Shown in pieces: positions 1 through 6,821 of a DNA stretch of 55,098 bases; position 1 is the first letter of the stretch; every line of letters begins with the position of its first letter. The stretch comes from a virus. Made by a program: the position numbers and the translations under genes. The notes below the pieces were generated by a model. It saw nothing but the letters and a program-made list of their open reading frames with translations. It was not told the DNA's origin and made no database searches. Location: positions 1 to 55,098 of the IMG/VR virus record IMGVR_UViG_3300013119_000328; one strand, written 5' to 3'.

Positions 1-79
1 CGTATGCTCGCTTTGGCATCTTGGCTGCCTCGTGGACTTTCTGTACTCGTACTTGGATTGGGTCGTAGTCGGCTTTCAT
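1..79 (-). CDS. Partial CDS at left edge, unknown
   Basis: An open frame starts at ATG 79-77 and runs off the left edge; 26 codons are visible (MKADYDPIQVRVQKVHEAAK...). The start overlaps the stop of the methyltransferase gene in an ATGA arrangement, so it is probably translationally coupled to it and belongs to the same operon. Too little is visible to assign a family. Confidence 0.6.
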   Translation of the reverse strand, partial: MKADYDPIQVRVQKVHEAAKMPKRAY

Positions 80-852
80 ACCTTCTGCTCCTCTGCCGCT
101 TGGGTGTTTGCTAACAGGCTCTCAAGCCTTTTTAGAGATTTGCTTACATACTCCTCGTCGAAATCGCACCCCCTGAACAAACGTCCAGACTTAGCAGCAG
201 CGATCATAGTGCTTCCAGACCCCGAAAAGCAATCAAGAACCACTCCCCCTTCGTCCGTATGAGCCCGGATGATCCTCTCAATGAGAGCGATGGGCTTCTG
301 TGTTGGGTGCCACCCAGCATACTCCTTACTTGTGGTGTGATTGTTTTTAGACCATACATCGGTTGGGATCTTCCCTAAAGGATTATTGCTTGCGCCTGTT
401 CTAACATTCTTCTTCATCTTGTAGGGCACACGAATGTCGTCGGCGTTGAATGGGAAAGTCTTCCCCTTGGAATACATCAAGAGGTCCTCGTGCTTACGAG
501 GGAACTTCTTCTTGGTCCTGCCACCCCAATCATACGCCCAGATGATCCAGTTTTGATAGTGGGACCCATCGATGTTATTGAGGACATCTAGTTTGTATCG
601 TAGGAACGTGTCGTGCTTAGTTGTCCCCCACACATAGAAGCAGCTTTCCGGCTTCATAACTCGAAAGCACTCTCTGGTCCACGCCTGACACCAGTCAAGG
701 TATTCTTGCTCATTTTTCCACTGATTGTCCCACCCATTCTTTACGATCTCAAAGTATGGTGGATCCACACACACGAGATCAACGGACTCATCTGGGATCG
801 TCTTCAGATATTCCAGGCAACCCATTGTCTTCAGGTCGATATTCATTTCCAT
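76..852 (-). CDS. DNA methyltransferase, beta class (N6-adenine or N4-cytosine)
   Basis: Predicted to methylate an exocyclic amino group of adenine or cytosine in DNA using S-adenosylmethionine. With the start at 852 (258 aa) the catalytic motif DPPY is at residues 30-33, HPTQKP at about 182-187 and the SAM-binding FSGSGST at about 209-215. Catalytic motif first and SAM motif last is the beta-class order. I chose ATG 852 because AAGGAG lies 8 nt upstream; a longer frame from 873 lacks that spacing, and ATG 846 is a second possibility. The start lies inside the end of the neighbouring PD-(D/E)XK nuclease gene. The pair may be a restriction-modification unit, or the enzyme may simply protect phage DNA. 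The recognition sequence cannot be read from the sequence. Confidence 0.9.
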   Translation of the reverse strand: MEMNIDLKTMGCLEYLKTIPDESVDLVCVDPPYFEIVKNGWDNQWKNEQEYLDWCQAWTRECFRVMKPESCFYVWGTTKHDTFLRYKLDVLNNIDGSHYQNWIIWAYDWGGRTKKKFPRKHEDLLMYSKGKTFPFNADDIRVPYKMKKNVRTGASNNPLGKIPTDVWSKNNHTTSKEYAGWHPTQKPIALIERIIRAHTDEGGVVLDCFSGSGSTMIAAAKSGRLFRGCDFDEEYVSKSLKRLESLLANTQAAEEQKV

Positions 853-1385
853 GTACTCATCTCCTTGAACCAAGTTGGCACCTCATTTCGTATCCAATAC
901 AAATCCTGTTTCCCACTCTTACCTCCGTGTTGGCGATATCGGTCTTGCCCTGCAAGGTTATCTAGGATATCTTGTTTCCCGGCCCACCACATTTGAAGGG
1001 AGTCTGGGTTGATTCCCACGAAGACGACTCGGTCGTAGTCTTGGAGCGTGCGGATTTGCTGCCAGGTGAATTGGTTATCCACACCACCCCAAGCCAAGCT
1101 CGTCTTCACTTCGATCTTCATACCTCCGGAGGTGGCACAGATGTCATAACCCTTGCCCGTCCCAGGCATCCTGGTGGGTCGGTTTGTCTTCTTGTGACGG
1201 AGAATAGATTCCCCACAACATTCCTCTAGTACGTCGGCAACTAATCGTTCCCCCCTCACCCCCTTGGCTACTGGGCTGGGGATGTTATAAAACCTTTCGA
1301 ACTTCGACCCACGCCATGCTGCTTCCGCCAGACTGGGCGGTTCGTTGTATGCACTGGTGTTCAAGGCTACCTCTGTCAGATCCAT
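843..1385 (-). CDS. PD-(D/E)XK nuclease-like protein, candidate restriction endonuclease
   Basis: A 180-aa protein with a plausible PD-(D/E)XK core: an N-terminal Glu helix (GERLVADVLEE, residues 45-55), Asp81 in GYDICA, then the hairpin KIEVKTS with Glu92 and Lys94. This arrangement is typical of restriction enzymes and related nucleases. A strong ribosome site (AAGGAGG) precedes ATG 1385. The gene overlaps the start of the methyltransferase by 10 nt, so the two are co-translated. I do not recognise a specific restriction family, and the specificity is unknown. It could instead be a host-DNA-degrading or recombination nuclease; the link with the methyltransferase is inferred from order and motif. 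Confidence 0.6.
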   Translation of the reverse strand: MDLTEVALNTSAYNEPPSLAEAAWRGSKFERFYNIPSPVAKGVRGERLVADVLEECCGESILRHKKTNRPTRMPGTGKGYDICATSGGMKIEVKTSLAWGGVDNQFTWQQIRTLQDYDRVVFVGINPDSLQMWWAGKQDILDNLAGQDRYRQHGGKSGKQDLYWIRNEVPTWFKEMSTWK

Positions 1386-1503
1386 TTGTCCTCCTTCTCC
1401 TTCATAGTACTACTAATGCTCCTTTGTATATCTTTTTTGTTTGGTGCCCGAAATTCACTAGGCAGTAGTCGCCCCGGATTTCATATGCTCTCCTTCTATC
1501 CTT

Positions 1504-1531
1504 ATCTTATCATAGGGAGGTATTTTGTCAA
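1504..1531 (-). promoter_or_regulatory. Sigma70-type promoter for the methyltransferase/nuclease operon
   Basis: On the minus strand TTGACA (1531-1526), a 16-nt spacer and TAAGAT (1509-1504). It lies in the 181-nt gap before the nuclease gene. A CCGGCAACAAAAAC copy of the dispersed upstream motif lies about 30 nt before the -35 box, right after the stop of the DnaE C-half. A second copy, CGGGCACCAAAC, lies in the leader near 1441-1451. Confidence 0.6.
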
Positions 1532-1566
1532 GGGTTTGTTTTGGTTTATTTGTTTTTGTTGCCGGA

Positions 1567-2556
1567 TTATGATAGTCTGCGCAAATTCTTTCTCAACGAA
1601 CGAGTGCTAAAGCCCCACTTCGGATCATAGTCAAGACTGGCGATATATACTTTATTTAGGGTGATCTTGTCGTCGTCCTTGATACCCCAGCACTTAATCT
1701 GCGCATCATACGAATTACTATCACACGTTTTCAAAATCCAGAACGGTTTACCATTCTTGGTTTTGCGGACAACTACTTCTCGGGGGACGAACCAGACAAG
1801 CTTTAGATCGGGATCATACTCACTTACAGGGGGACAACCCTTCTCTAAGAGCGATTGCTGGAGTTCTACGGACATAATCTCGTGTAGAGGGAAAATGCCC
1901 GTTAGAGAGGCGAAATTCTCTAGGCGCTCCTCTGGGGAGAAATCCCCCTCGGGAGCATAAAGTTCGATGTTCTCTAATAGGTTCTTCTCCTTACGAGGGC
2001 GATCTACGGCGACCGAAGACCAGAAGTGCTTCATCCCAGTGAAATGGGCGTCCATCAACTCGTCAAGGGCTTGCGACCGGACAAGGATGTCTAGGGCTTT
2101 CTTGTTGAGCTTGGAGTAGATAACCGACTCGCTGAATAGGAACTCCTCGATCGTGTCGAAAGGGCGGTTCATTAGGATCTGCTCGACCGCTTTGTCGCCC
2201 AAACCCTTGATCCCCGTAAGGGGCTGGATGAGCGTCTTGCCGTCTTCGCTGATCTCCCAGACCAACCCAGAATGGTTGACGGAGGGCGAGGTAATCTCAT
2301 AACCAAAGGACTTGGCGGTGGCGATGGCGGACATCTTCTTGGCTTCTGGCTCGGTGTCGAGGAACGAAGCGATCCACTCGGGCTCGTAGTTGTGGAGGAG
2401 CCAAGCGCATTGGAAGGAGATGGCCCCGTAGGCGACCGAGTGAGAATTGCTCGTTAAAACCCCGTTTGCCAAATAGAATTGATGATCTTTGTGTCCTACC
2501 TCCAAATCATAGGTTGGGATCTCACCCACCTCCTCGACTAACTTAATTTTCGCCAT
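1567..2556 (-). CDS. dnaE: DNA polymerase III alpha, C-terminal half with C-intein
   Basis: The C-terminal part of the family C replicative DNA polymerase. Residues 1-37 are a C-intein ending in LTSN; the host-protein part begins with SHSVAYGAISF, the conserved SHSxAY of DnaE. It goes on with a helix-hairpin-helix (GIKGLGDKAVEQI), a DNA-binding element, and a C-terminal OB-fold-like region. After trans-splicing to the product of the gene at 2678-5560 the mature enzyme would be about 1140 aa, close to bacterial DnaE (about 1160). Start ATG 2556. The gene has its own promoter at 2597-2625, so the halves can be made at different levels. The stop is followed directly by a copy of the dispersed CGGCAACAAAA motif. 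Confidence 0.95.
   Translation of the reverse strand: MAKIKLVEEVGEIPTYDLEVGHKDHQFYLANGVLTSNSHSVAYGAISFQCAWLLHNYEPEWIASFLDTEPEAKKMSAIATAKSFGYEITSPSVNHSGLVWEISEDGKTLIQPLTGIKGLGDKAVEQILMNRPFDTIEEFLFSESVIYSKLNKKALDILVRSQALDELMDAHFTGMKHFWSSVAVDRPRKEKNLLENIELYAPEGDFSPEERLENFASLTGIFPLHEIMSVELQQSLLEKGCPPVSEYDPDLKLVWFVPREVVVRKTKNGKPFWILKTCDSNSYDAQIKCWGIKDDDKITLNKVYIASLDYDPKWGFSTRSLRKNLRRLS
2446..2556 (-). other. Split DnaE intein, C-terminal piece (37 aa)
   Basis: MAKIKLVEEVGEIPTYDLEV... followed by HQFYLANGVLTSN matches intein blocks F and G. The terminal Asn would cyclise, and the first extein residue is Ser, the +1 nucleophile. The residue before the terminal Asn is Ser instead of the usual His, as in cyanobacterial DnaE inteins. 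Length and position match natural split inteins cut at the usual endonuclease site. Confidence 0.93.
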
Positions 2557-2671
2557 CTTCGTAAACCTTTCCTATTTTGTGGATGCCGACAACCCTATTA
2601 TCCACCAAAAGCCTGATTTTGTCAAGTGCCTCTTTCTTTACTCTTCCCGTACTACTCGCACTTCTTTCCAT
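2543..2671 (-). other. Short open frame between the split dnaE halves, possible remnant
   Basis: After the TAG stop of the N-half the same frame stays open for 46 codons and reaches a TAA inside the C-half gene. From ATG 2671 it would encode 42 aa (contains KKEALDKIRLLVDNRV). It overlaps the C-half start by 14 nt. No family is recognised. By analogy with the nrdJ and uvsX gaps it may be the last remnant of an inserted endonuclease gene, but here the evidence is only position and arrangement. The promoter of the C-half lies inside it. Confidence 0.35.
2597..2625 (-). promoter_or_regulatory. Promoter driving the DnaE C-half
   Basis: TTGACA (2625-2620), 17-nt spacer, GATAAT (2602-2597) on the minus strand. 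It lies between the two halves of the split polymerase gene. A degenerate upstream element (CGGGAAGAGTAAAGAAA) sits about 20 nt before the -35 box. Confidence 0.65.
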
Positions 2672-2677
2672 GGCGTG

Positions 2678-5560
2678 CTATACCACCTGCTGTCTTTGTT
2701 TCTTTTCCGCACTCACAACGATATCCAGATTCTCCTCTAAGACTCTCTGAATAGGAAGCATTCTTCCGCACTCTGTTCTGAACTTGTGATCCATAGTACA
2801 CTCTATGCTTCTCCCATCGTCAAGCGTGAAACGGAACACCTTCTTCGTTCCGTTGTTGTGGTTCTTCAACACAGGTACCAAAAGGTCGGCTCCCGTATTT
2901 TCGTCCCGAGATCTCACCAGGTCGCCCTCTGATACCTCACAGATGGGCAGGTCAGCAATCACTTCCCCACCACTACTATAAACAGTCACGAGTTCAGAAA
3001 AAGACAAACATTGATTGAAAGAGTAGCCCGAGAAGTAAATCATCTTTTGCCACAAGTCATCAAGTTGCGCCTGCTTGAACCCCTTCGCTAGTCCGCCCTT
3101 GTCGAACTTTCCTCGCAGAGCCTCCTTGACCTCTTGGGTCTTGCCTGTGCCCTTCTTCGTGAGAACCTTGCGGAGCATGTTGCCCTCGTCAAGTGTTAGT
3201 CCCTCGCCGATCTTGTGGGCTAGCATCGCTAACTGCTCTTGGAAAACCAACAACCCATAGGTGTCCCCAAGGACCTCCTTGATGATCGGGTGATCGTAGG
3301 TGACCTGCTTCGGGTTCTCCTTGTTGGCGACATAGAGTTTATGGACGTTTGCTGATAAAGGTCCGGGTCGGTAGATCGCTGTGATGGCGGCGAAGTCCTC
3401 AAGGGAGGTTGGTCGTGCCTCTTGGCAGAACTTCTGGGCTCCTCCGTTTGTCATCTGGAAGATGCCAGCCCACTTGCCTCTGTGGAAGATGCTCTTCCAG
3501 ACCTCTTCGTCGTTAAAATCTAGTACATCGGGGTGGAGGTTCTTGTTGTAGAAATCTCTTACTTGCCCGAATGATGGGTCGGGAATGTTGTGGTGGCGCT
3601 TTAGGATGTGGCGGATGGCTCCGCTGATCATGCGGAGAGTGGAGAGACCAAGGAGATCGAACTTGATGAAGCCGAGTGGTTCCAAGTGGCGAACGTTTTG
3701 ACCCTCTGCCCACGGGGCTTGGATTGTCCCGCCAGAGTTGATCAAGGGCATATGGCGGTCAAGGTTCTCCGTGACCAGCACACCTCCGGCGTGGCGGCTG
3801 GTGCTCCGGATGTTGCCGAAAAGGACATCAACGTGGGTGGCGATTTGTGGGTGCTTCTCGAAGAACGCTTGAAGCGACTCGCTGTACTCCTTCACCTCGC
3901 TGAACGTAGGGACATAGACGCCAGCCGTGATGCCGTGGGCTTTCTTGGCTTTTGGGGTCGCCTCGCCCATCATAGCGCCTGTGACCTTGTTGACCTCCAT
4001 AAACGGGACATCATAGAACTTGCCAAGGTCCTTGAGGAGCGATCGGAGTTGGAGCGTGTTGAAGTTACTGATGGGGACAACCGTTGTCTCACCCCAGTCG
4101 TCTTGGAGGGCTCGGACGAGATCCATTCTCGATTCGTAATCGCTATCGATGTCCGGGTACCCTGATCCGCCCTTCGTCAGGAACCTCTCGAACTGAAGGT
4201 TGTACTTGATTGGGTCAATCTGGGTGATGTTGAGGACATAGGCAAGGAGGGAGCCCCCCGCTGATCCTCGTCCGAGACCCACGAGCATCATGTCTTGGGC
4301 TTTGTCGTTGATGGCTTTCATCGTCAGGAAGTATTGAGAGAACCCTCGGGTGTCGATGATGTCGATCTCGTATTTGAGGCGCTCGACATACTCCTTGTCG
4401 GTGTGGAGTTCTTTCTCTTTTAGCCCGCTGATGGCTAGCTCCGTGAGGGCTTGGGTGGCTGTTTTGCCCTCGGGGATCACGAACTCTGGAAGGCGAACGG
4501 TGGCGTCTGGTAAAAAGTCCTCAATGCGATCATAGGCGATGTCATGAGTGCGAGTGATAGACGCCAAAACAAAGTCGTCGTCATACTCTACTTTGGACCG
4601 GGATGAGTACTTCTTGTAACTCTCCCACATTTGGTCGCCGTTCTTTGGGTAGAGTTCGTAGCCGATGTCCTCTACTGACTCCGGGAGAAGGTTGGCGTCC
4701 TCGCCCCACGCAGGGGCTTTGCCCGCCCAGCCGATGCGCTTATACATCTCTCGGTCTTTCCAGAGTTCAGGGCGAGGATAGTGGCTATCTGCCGTGCTGA
4801 TGACTTGGATGCCGAGTTCGATGCAGACTTGGATCACATAGTTGTTGAGTTCGTGTTGTTCCGGTACATCGTTCCACTGGACCTCCCCATAGAAGCGGTC
4901 GCCGAAGATGTCTTTGAAGCGGGTGGCGGTGGCTCGCATTGCCTCAAGGACGTGGTCGGGCGATTTATCCTTGTTACGCCACATGTCATTAGCTAAGACC
5001 CCGGAAAGGCAGGCACTTGAGACAATCAACCCCTCGTTGTACTCCTCAAGCATCTCGAAGTCCATACGAGGGTAGCGATAGAAGTTTTCGGGGCGATAAC
5101 TATCGCTTACTAACTGAAAAAGGTTGTTGAGCCCAACCTGATTCTGGGCGACGATGACGAGATGAGAGCGGTTGTTCAAGGGGTTAAACTTTCGTCTTCC
5201 CTTGTCCTCCTCCTCGACGACCATCTTGAACTCCTCCTTCTTTTGCTTCTTGGAGTTCGCCTGATGCTCGTCTCGCATCACTCGCCACTTCTTGTGGCTC
5301 GGGATGAAGTAGGTTTCACAGCCATAGATGGCTTTAAACTCTTTGCCGCCTTTCCTCATCTTTTTGAGGTGCTCTACTTGGTACGAGAGCCCGTTCATGT
5401 GTCCATGGTCGGTCATCGCTAATGCTCGCATTCCATTCTCGTGGGCAAACTCCATATGTTCTTTCGGCATTCCGAGTCCGTCAAAAGGAGACATCCCGCT
5501 GTGTGCGTGAAGTCCTACGAAGGGGATCGTGGAAGTGATGCGATCGGGCTTGGTCTGCAT
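2678..5560 (-). CDS. dnaE: DNA polymerase III alpha, N-terminal half with N-intein
   Basis: The larger part of a family C DNA polymerase. With the start at ATG 5560 (960 aa) it has an N-terminal PHP domain (HAHSGMSPF near residue 18, MTDHGHMNG near 50) and the polymerase core GLGRGSAGGS (about 428-437) and PDIDSD (469-474), the catalytic aspartates. The extein ends GYSFNQ at residue 850; residues 851-960 are an N-intein starting CLSFSE. I prefer ATG 5560 over an upstream in-frame ATG (5617) because AAGGAAGG lies just before it and the promoter at 5597-5625 lies inside the longer version. T4-type phages normally use a family B polymerase, so this is an unusual replisome. Confidence 0.96.
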   Translation of the reverse strand: MQTKPDRITSTIPFVGLHAHSGMSPFDGLGMPKEHMEFAHENGMRALAMTDHGHMNGLSYQVEHLKKMRKGGKEFKAIYGCETYFIPSHKKWRVMRDEHQANSKKQKKEEFKMVVEEEDKGRRKFNPLNNRSHLVIVAQNQVGLNNLFQLVSDSYRPENFYRYPRMDFEMLEEYNEGLIVSSACLSGVLANDMWRNKDKSPDHVLEAMRATATRFKDIFGDRFYGEVQWNDVPEQHELNNYVIQVCIELGIQVISTADSHYPRPELWKDREMYKRIGWAGKAPAWGEDANLLPESVEDIGYELYPKNGDQMWESYKKYSSRSKVEYDDDFVLASITRTHDIAYDRIEDFLPDATVRLPEFVIPEGKTATQALTELAISGLKEKELHTDKEYVERLKYEIDIIDTRGFSQYFLTMKAINDKAQDMMLVGLGRGSAGGSLLAYVLNITQIDPIKYNLQFERFLTKGGSGYPDIDSDYESRMDLVRALQDDWGETTVVPISNFNTLQLRSLLKDLGKFYDVPFMEVNKVTGAMMGEATPKAKKAHGITAGVYVPTFSEVKEYSESLQAFFEKHPQIATHVDVLFGNIRSTSRHAGGVLVTENLDRHMPLINSGGTIQAPWAEGQNVRHLEPLGFIKFDLLGLSTLRMISGAIRHILKRHHNIPDPSFGQVRDFYNKNLHPDVLDFNDEEVWKSIFHRGKWAGIFQMTNGGAQKFCQEARPTSLEDFAAITAIYRPGPLSANVHKLYVANKENPKQVTYDHPIIKEVLGDTYGLLVFQEQLAMLAHKIGEGLTLDEGNMLRKVLTKKGTGKTQEVKEALRGKFDKGGLAKGFKQAQLDDLWQKMIYFSGYSFNQCLSFSELVTVYSSGGEVIADLPICEVSEGDLVRSRDENTGADLLVPVLKNHNNGTKKVFRFTLDDGRSIECTMDHKFRTECGRMLPIQRVLEENLDIVVSAEKKQRQQVV
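2681..3010 (-). other. Split DnaE intein, N-terminal piece (110 aa)
   Basis: Begins with Cys (CLSFSELVTVYSS), the splicing nucleophile, and contains block B as IECTMDHKF (TxxH). It ends at a stop codon with no endonuclease domain. Insertion is between FNQ and SHS of the conserved FNKSHS motif. The familiar cyanobacterial DnaE split intein sits four residues earlier (before CFNKSHS). Confidence 0.93.
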
Positions 5561-5596
5561 AGGCGACCTTCCTTTGTTGTTCTCTAACTGTTCTTT

Positions 5597-5625
5597 ATTG
5601 TAAGCGAAGACCGCCATAAAGTCAA
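5597..5625 (-). promoter_or_regulatory. Promoter for the DnaE N-half
   Basis: TTGACT (5625-5620), 17-nt spacer, TACAAT (5602-5597) on the minus strand, about 37 nt before the chosen dnaE start. A copy of the dispersed motif (CGGGCAGAAAGAAAAAG) lies about 30 nt upstream, at the end of the preceding coding region. Confidence 0.65.
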
Positions 5626-5626
5626 C

Positions 5627-6004
5627 CTATTCTTCGGGCTTTTCTTCTTTTTCTTTCTGCCCGTAAACCATCTGCTCTCCGTCTTCGAAGGTGATGGTGG
5701 TTATGTTGGTTGGGTGGGGACCGATGTGGGTGCTGATGAAGTCGCCCATCGACTCAAAGATGGCTATGGAGCCCTTGGGCGGAGGGAGGAGCCAGTGAAG
5801 GACAACGGCTCCCGTCGCATAGAGTACACCTTCGATGATGACGCCCGTCCCGCTGACTCCTGACTCATCATTTTGGCGATGGACGGTGAAAGTGCGGATG
5901 CCTCGGGGGGCTGTGCGTGCTGGTGGCTTAGGGCGAAGATCCTCTGCCTCAGCAACCGCTTCCTCTGAGGTTTCGAATGCCCCTCTGTTTCCTTCATCGA
6001 CCAT
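5627..6004 (-). CDS. Conserved phage protein of unknown function
   Basis: A 125-aa protein. The middle (FTVHRQNDESGVSGTG, then VIIEGVLYATGAVVLHW and HIGPHPTNITTITF) matches a small family seen in many tailed phages whose hallmark is a D-xSGVSGTG stretch followed by a short beta-rich region; its function is unknown to me. The C-terminus is charged (GQKEKEEKPEE). ATG 6004 is preceded by GGGGAG, and the gene follows the co-chaperonin gene by 3 nt. Confidence 0.75.
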   Translation of the reverse strand: MVDEGNRGAFETSEEAVAEAEDLRPKPPARTAPRGIRTFTVHRQNDESGVSGTGVIIEGVLYATGAVVLHWLLPPPKGSIAIFESMGDFISTHIGPHPTNITTITFEDGEQMVYGQKEKEEKPEE

Positions 6005-6007
6005 AAA

Positions 6008-6310
6008 CTAACTCCCCGTAATGATGCACATTACATAGTTCGCTGGGACCATAATGATCTCTTCGTTGCCTATGACGACCTTTTCGATCATATGGGTGAG
6101 AATGATGATCTCGTGCCCGACCTCTAAACCCGCTGGGCTCTCAACATCTTGGGCGATCGCAGTGACCACCGCTCGTGTATACTCGCTCGGAGGCTTGGCG
6201 TCCTCTGGCAAAATGAATGATCGGGTTTCCACTTCCTTGGCGGTCTCTTCGACTACCTCGATCAATAGTCTCTTGTTTGCTGGGTTGATTTTCACTTCAA
6301 CTTCTCCCAT
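6008..6310 (-). CDS. GroES/gp31-like co-chaperonin
   Basis: A 100-aa protein resembling the 10-kDa chaperonin cap. It starts with NPANKRLLIEVVEE, contains a probable mobile loop with SFILPEDAKPPSEYTRAVV, and ends VIGNEEIIMVPANYVMCII. T4 gp31 replaces host GroES so that GroEL can fold the major capsid protein; the same role is inferred here. ATG 6310 fits the family N-terminus and overlaps the end of the preceding gene by 19 nt, suggesting coupled translation. A longer frame from 6460 would add 50 unrelated residues. Confidence 0.82.
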   Translation of the reverse strand: MGEVEVKINPANKRLLIEVVEETAKEVETRSFILPEDAKPPSEYTRAVVTAIAQDVESPAGLEVGHEIIILTHMIEKVVIGNEEIIMVPANYVMCIITGS

Positions 6311-6507
6311 TGTAGTTGTGCTGTTCTGAATGTCTTTTCGGTCATAATCGACCACTCTCTCTCGTTGCAGTGTTTGCAGTATGCCTCTACTGCTACATCT
6401 CGTCCAAATCGCCTTGTTTGTGATGTGGGCACCCAAGCGTGCTTGTCTGCGCTTGGGCATTCGCTCTCGTTGTATTTGTCTGGCATAAAATGATTGAAGT
6501 TAGACAT
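6292..6507 (-). CDS. Small zinc-binding-like protein, unknown
   Basis: A 71-aa protein with one CxxC pair in AYCKHCNEREWS and an upstream DKHAWVP stretch, resembling half of a zinc ribbon. A ribosome site (AAGGGG) precedes ATG 6507. It is the first gene after the promoter at 6530-6558 and is followed by the co-chaperonin gene. No family is recognised. Confidence 0.7.
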   Translation of the reverse strand: MSNFNHFMPDKYNESECPSADKHAWVPTSQTRRFGRDVAVEAYCKHCNEREWSIMTEKTFRTAQLQWEKLK

Positions 6508-6529
6508 GTATTTCCCCTTCCGTCTTTCT

Positions 6530-6558
6530 ATTCTACTCTACTATTCTCGTTTTGTAAA
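6530..6558 (-). promoter_or_regulatory. Promoter for the zinc protein and co-chaperonin genes
   Basis: TTTACA (6558-6553), 17-nt spacer, TAGAAT (6535-6530) on the minus strand. The motif CCGGCAACAAAAGAAAAG precedes the -35 box by about 5 nt. It overlaps the last codons of the preceding reading frame. Confidence 0.65.
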
Positions 6559-6729
6559 GGTCTTTTCTTTTGTTGCCGGGTAATGGGTGATGGTGATTGA
6601 GCCGTCTTCGTATTCTGTGGCGAGCATCCGTTGGCCGGTGGTGAATAGGGCTGTCCAATAGGTGGCTGATGCTATCCTTGGTTGGATGTTTGCTTCTCTG
6701 CGGAACCACTCATGCCTCTTCGCCCCCAA
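6541..6729 (-). CDS. Small protein, probable downstream part of a frameshifted gene
   Basis: The frame encodes 62 aa ending RMLATEYEDGSITITHYPATKEK... It looks genuinely coding, but its only early start is TTG 6729, with no ribosome site. It continues in the -1 frame from the 49-aa frame at 6672-6821, and the switch falls at a run of five G (TTGGGGGCG). Joined, the two would give one protein of about 93 aa. Either a one-base error or mutation, or programmed slippage, would explain it. Confidence 0.5.
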   Translation of the reverse strand: MGAKRHEWFRREANIQPRIASATYWTALFTTGQRMLATEYEDGSITITHYPATKEKTFTKRE

Positions 6730-6821
6730 GCGATTGAAAGTGGCTTGCCGACGAGGACATCACCTTGGGGACTGAGATAGAACTCATAGGTCTGTGCGGG
6801 TTGGCGTAATAGTTCGCTCAT
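6672..6821 (-). CDS. Small protein, probable upstream part of a frameshifted gene
   Basis: A 49-aa frame starting MSELLRQPAQTYEFYLSPQG. ATG 6821 overlaps the stop of the preceding gene as ATGA, a good sign of a real start. Past residue 33 (IAWG) the composition becomes less protein-like (RRGMSGSAEKQTSN), while the -1 frame stays good. I read it as the front of a gene continued in 6541-6729. Function unknown. Confidence 0.55.
   Translation of the reverse strand: MSELLRQPAQTYEFYLSPQGDVLVGKPLSIAWGRRGMSGSAEKQTSNQG

Noticed and set aside
3608-4165. Plus-strand open frame of 185 codons opposite dnaE
   Set aside because: It lies within the well-supported polymerase gene on the other strand, with no family features; an antisense shadow.
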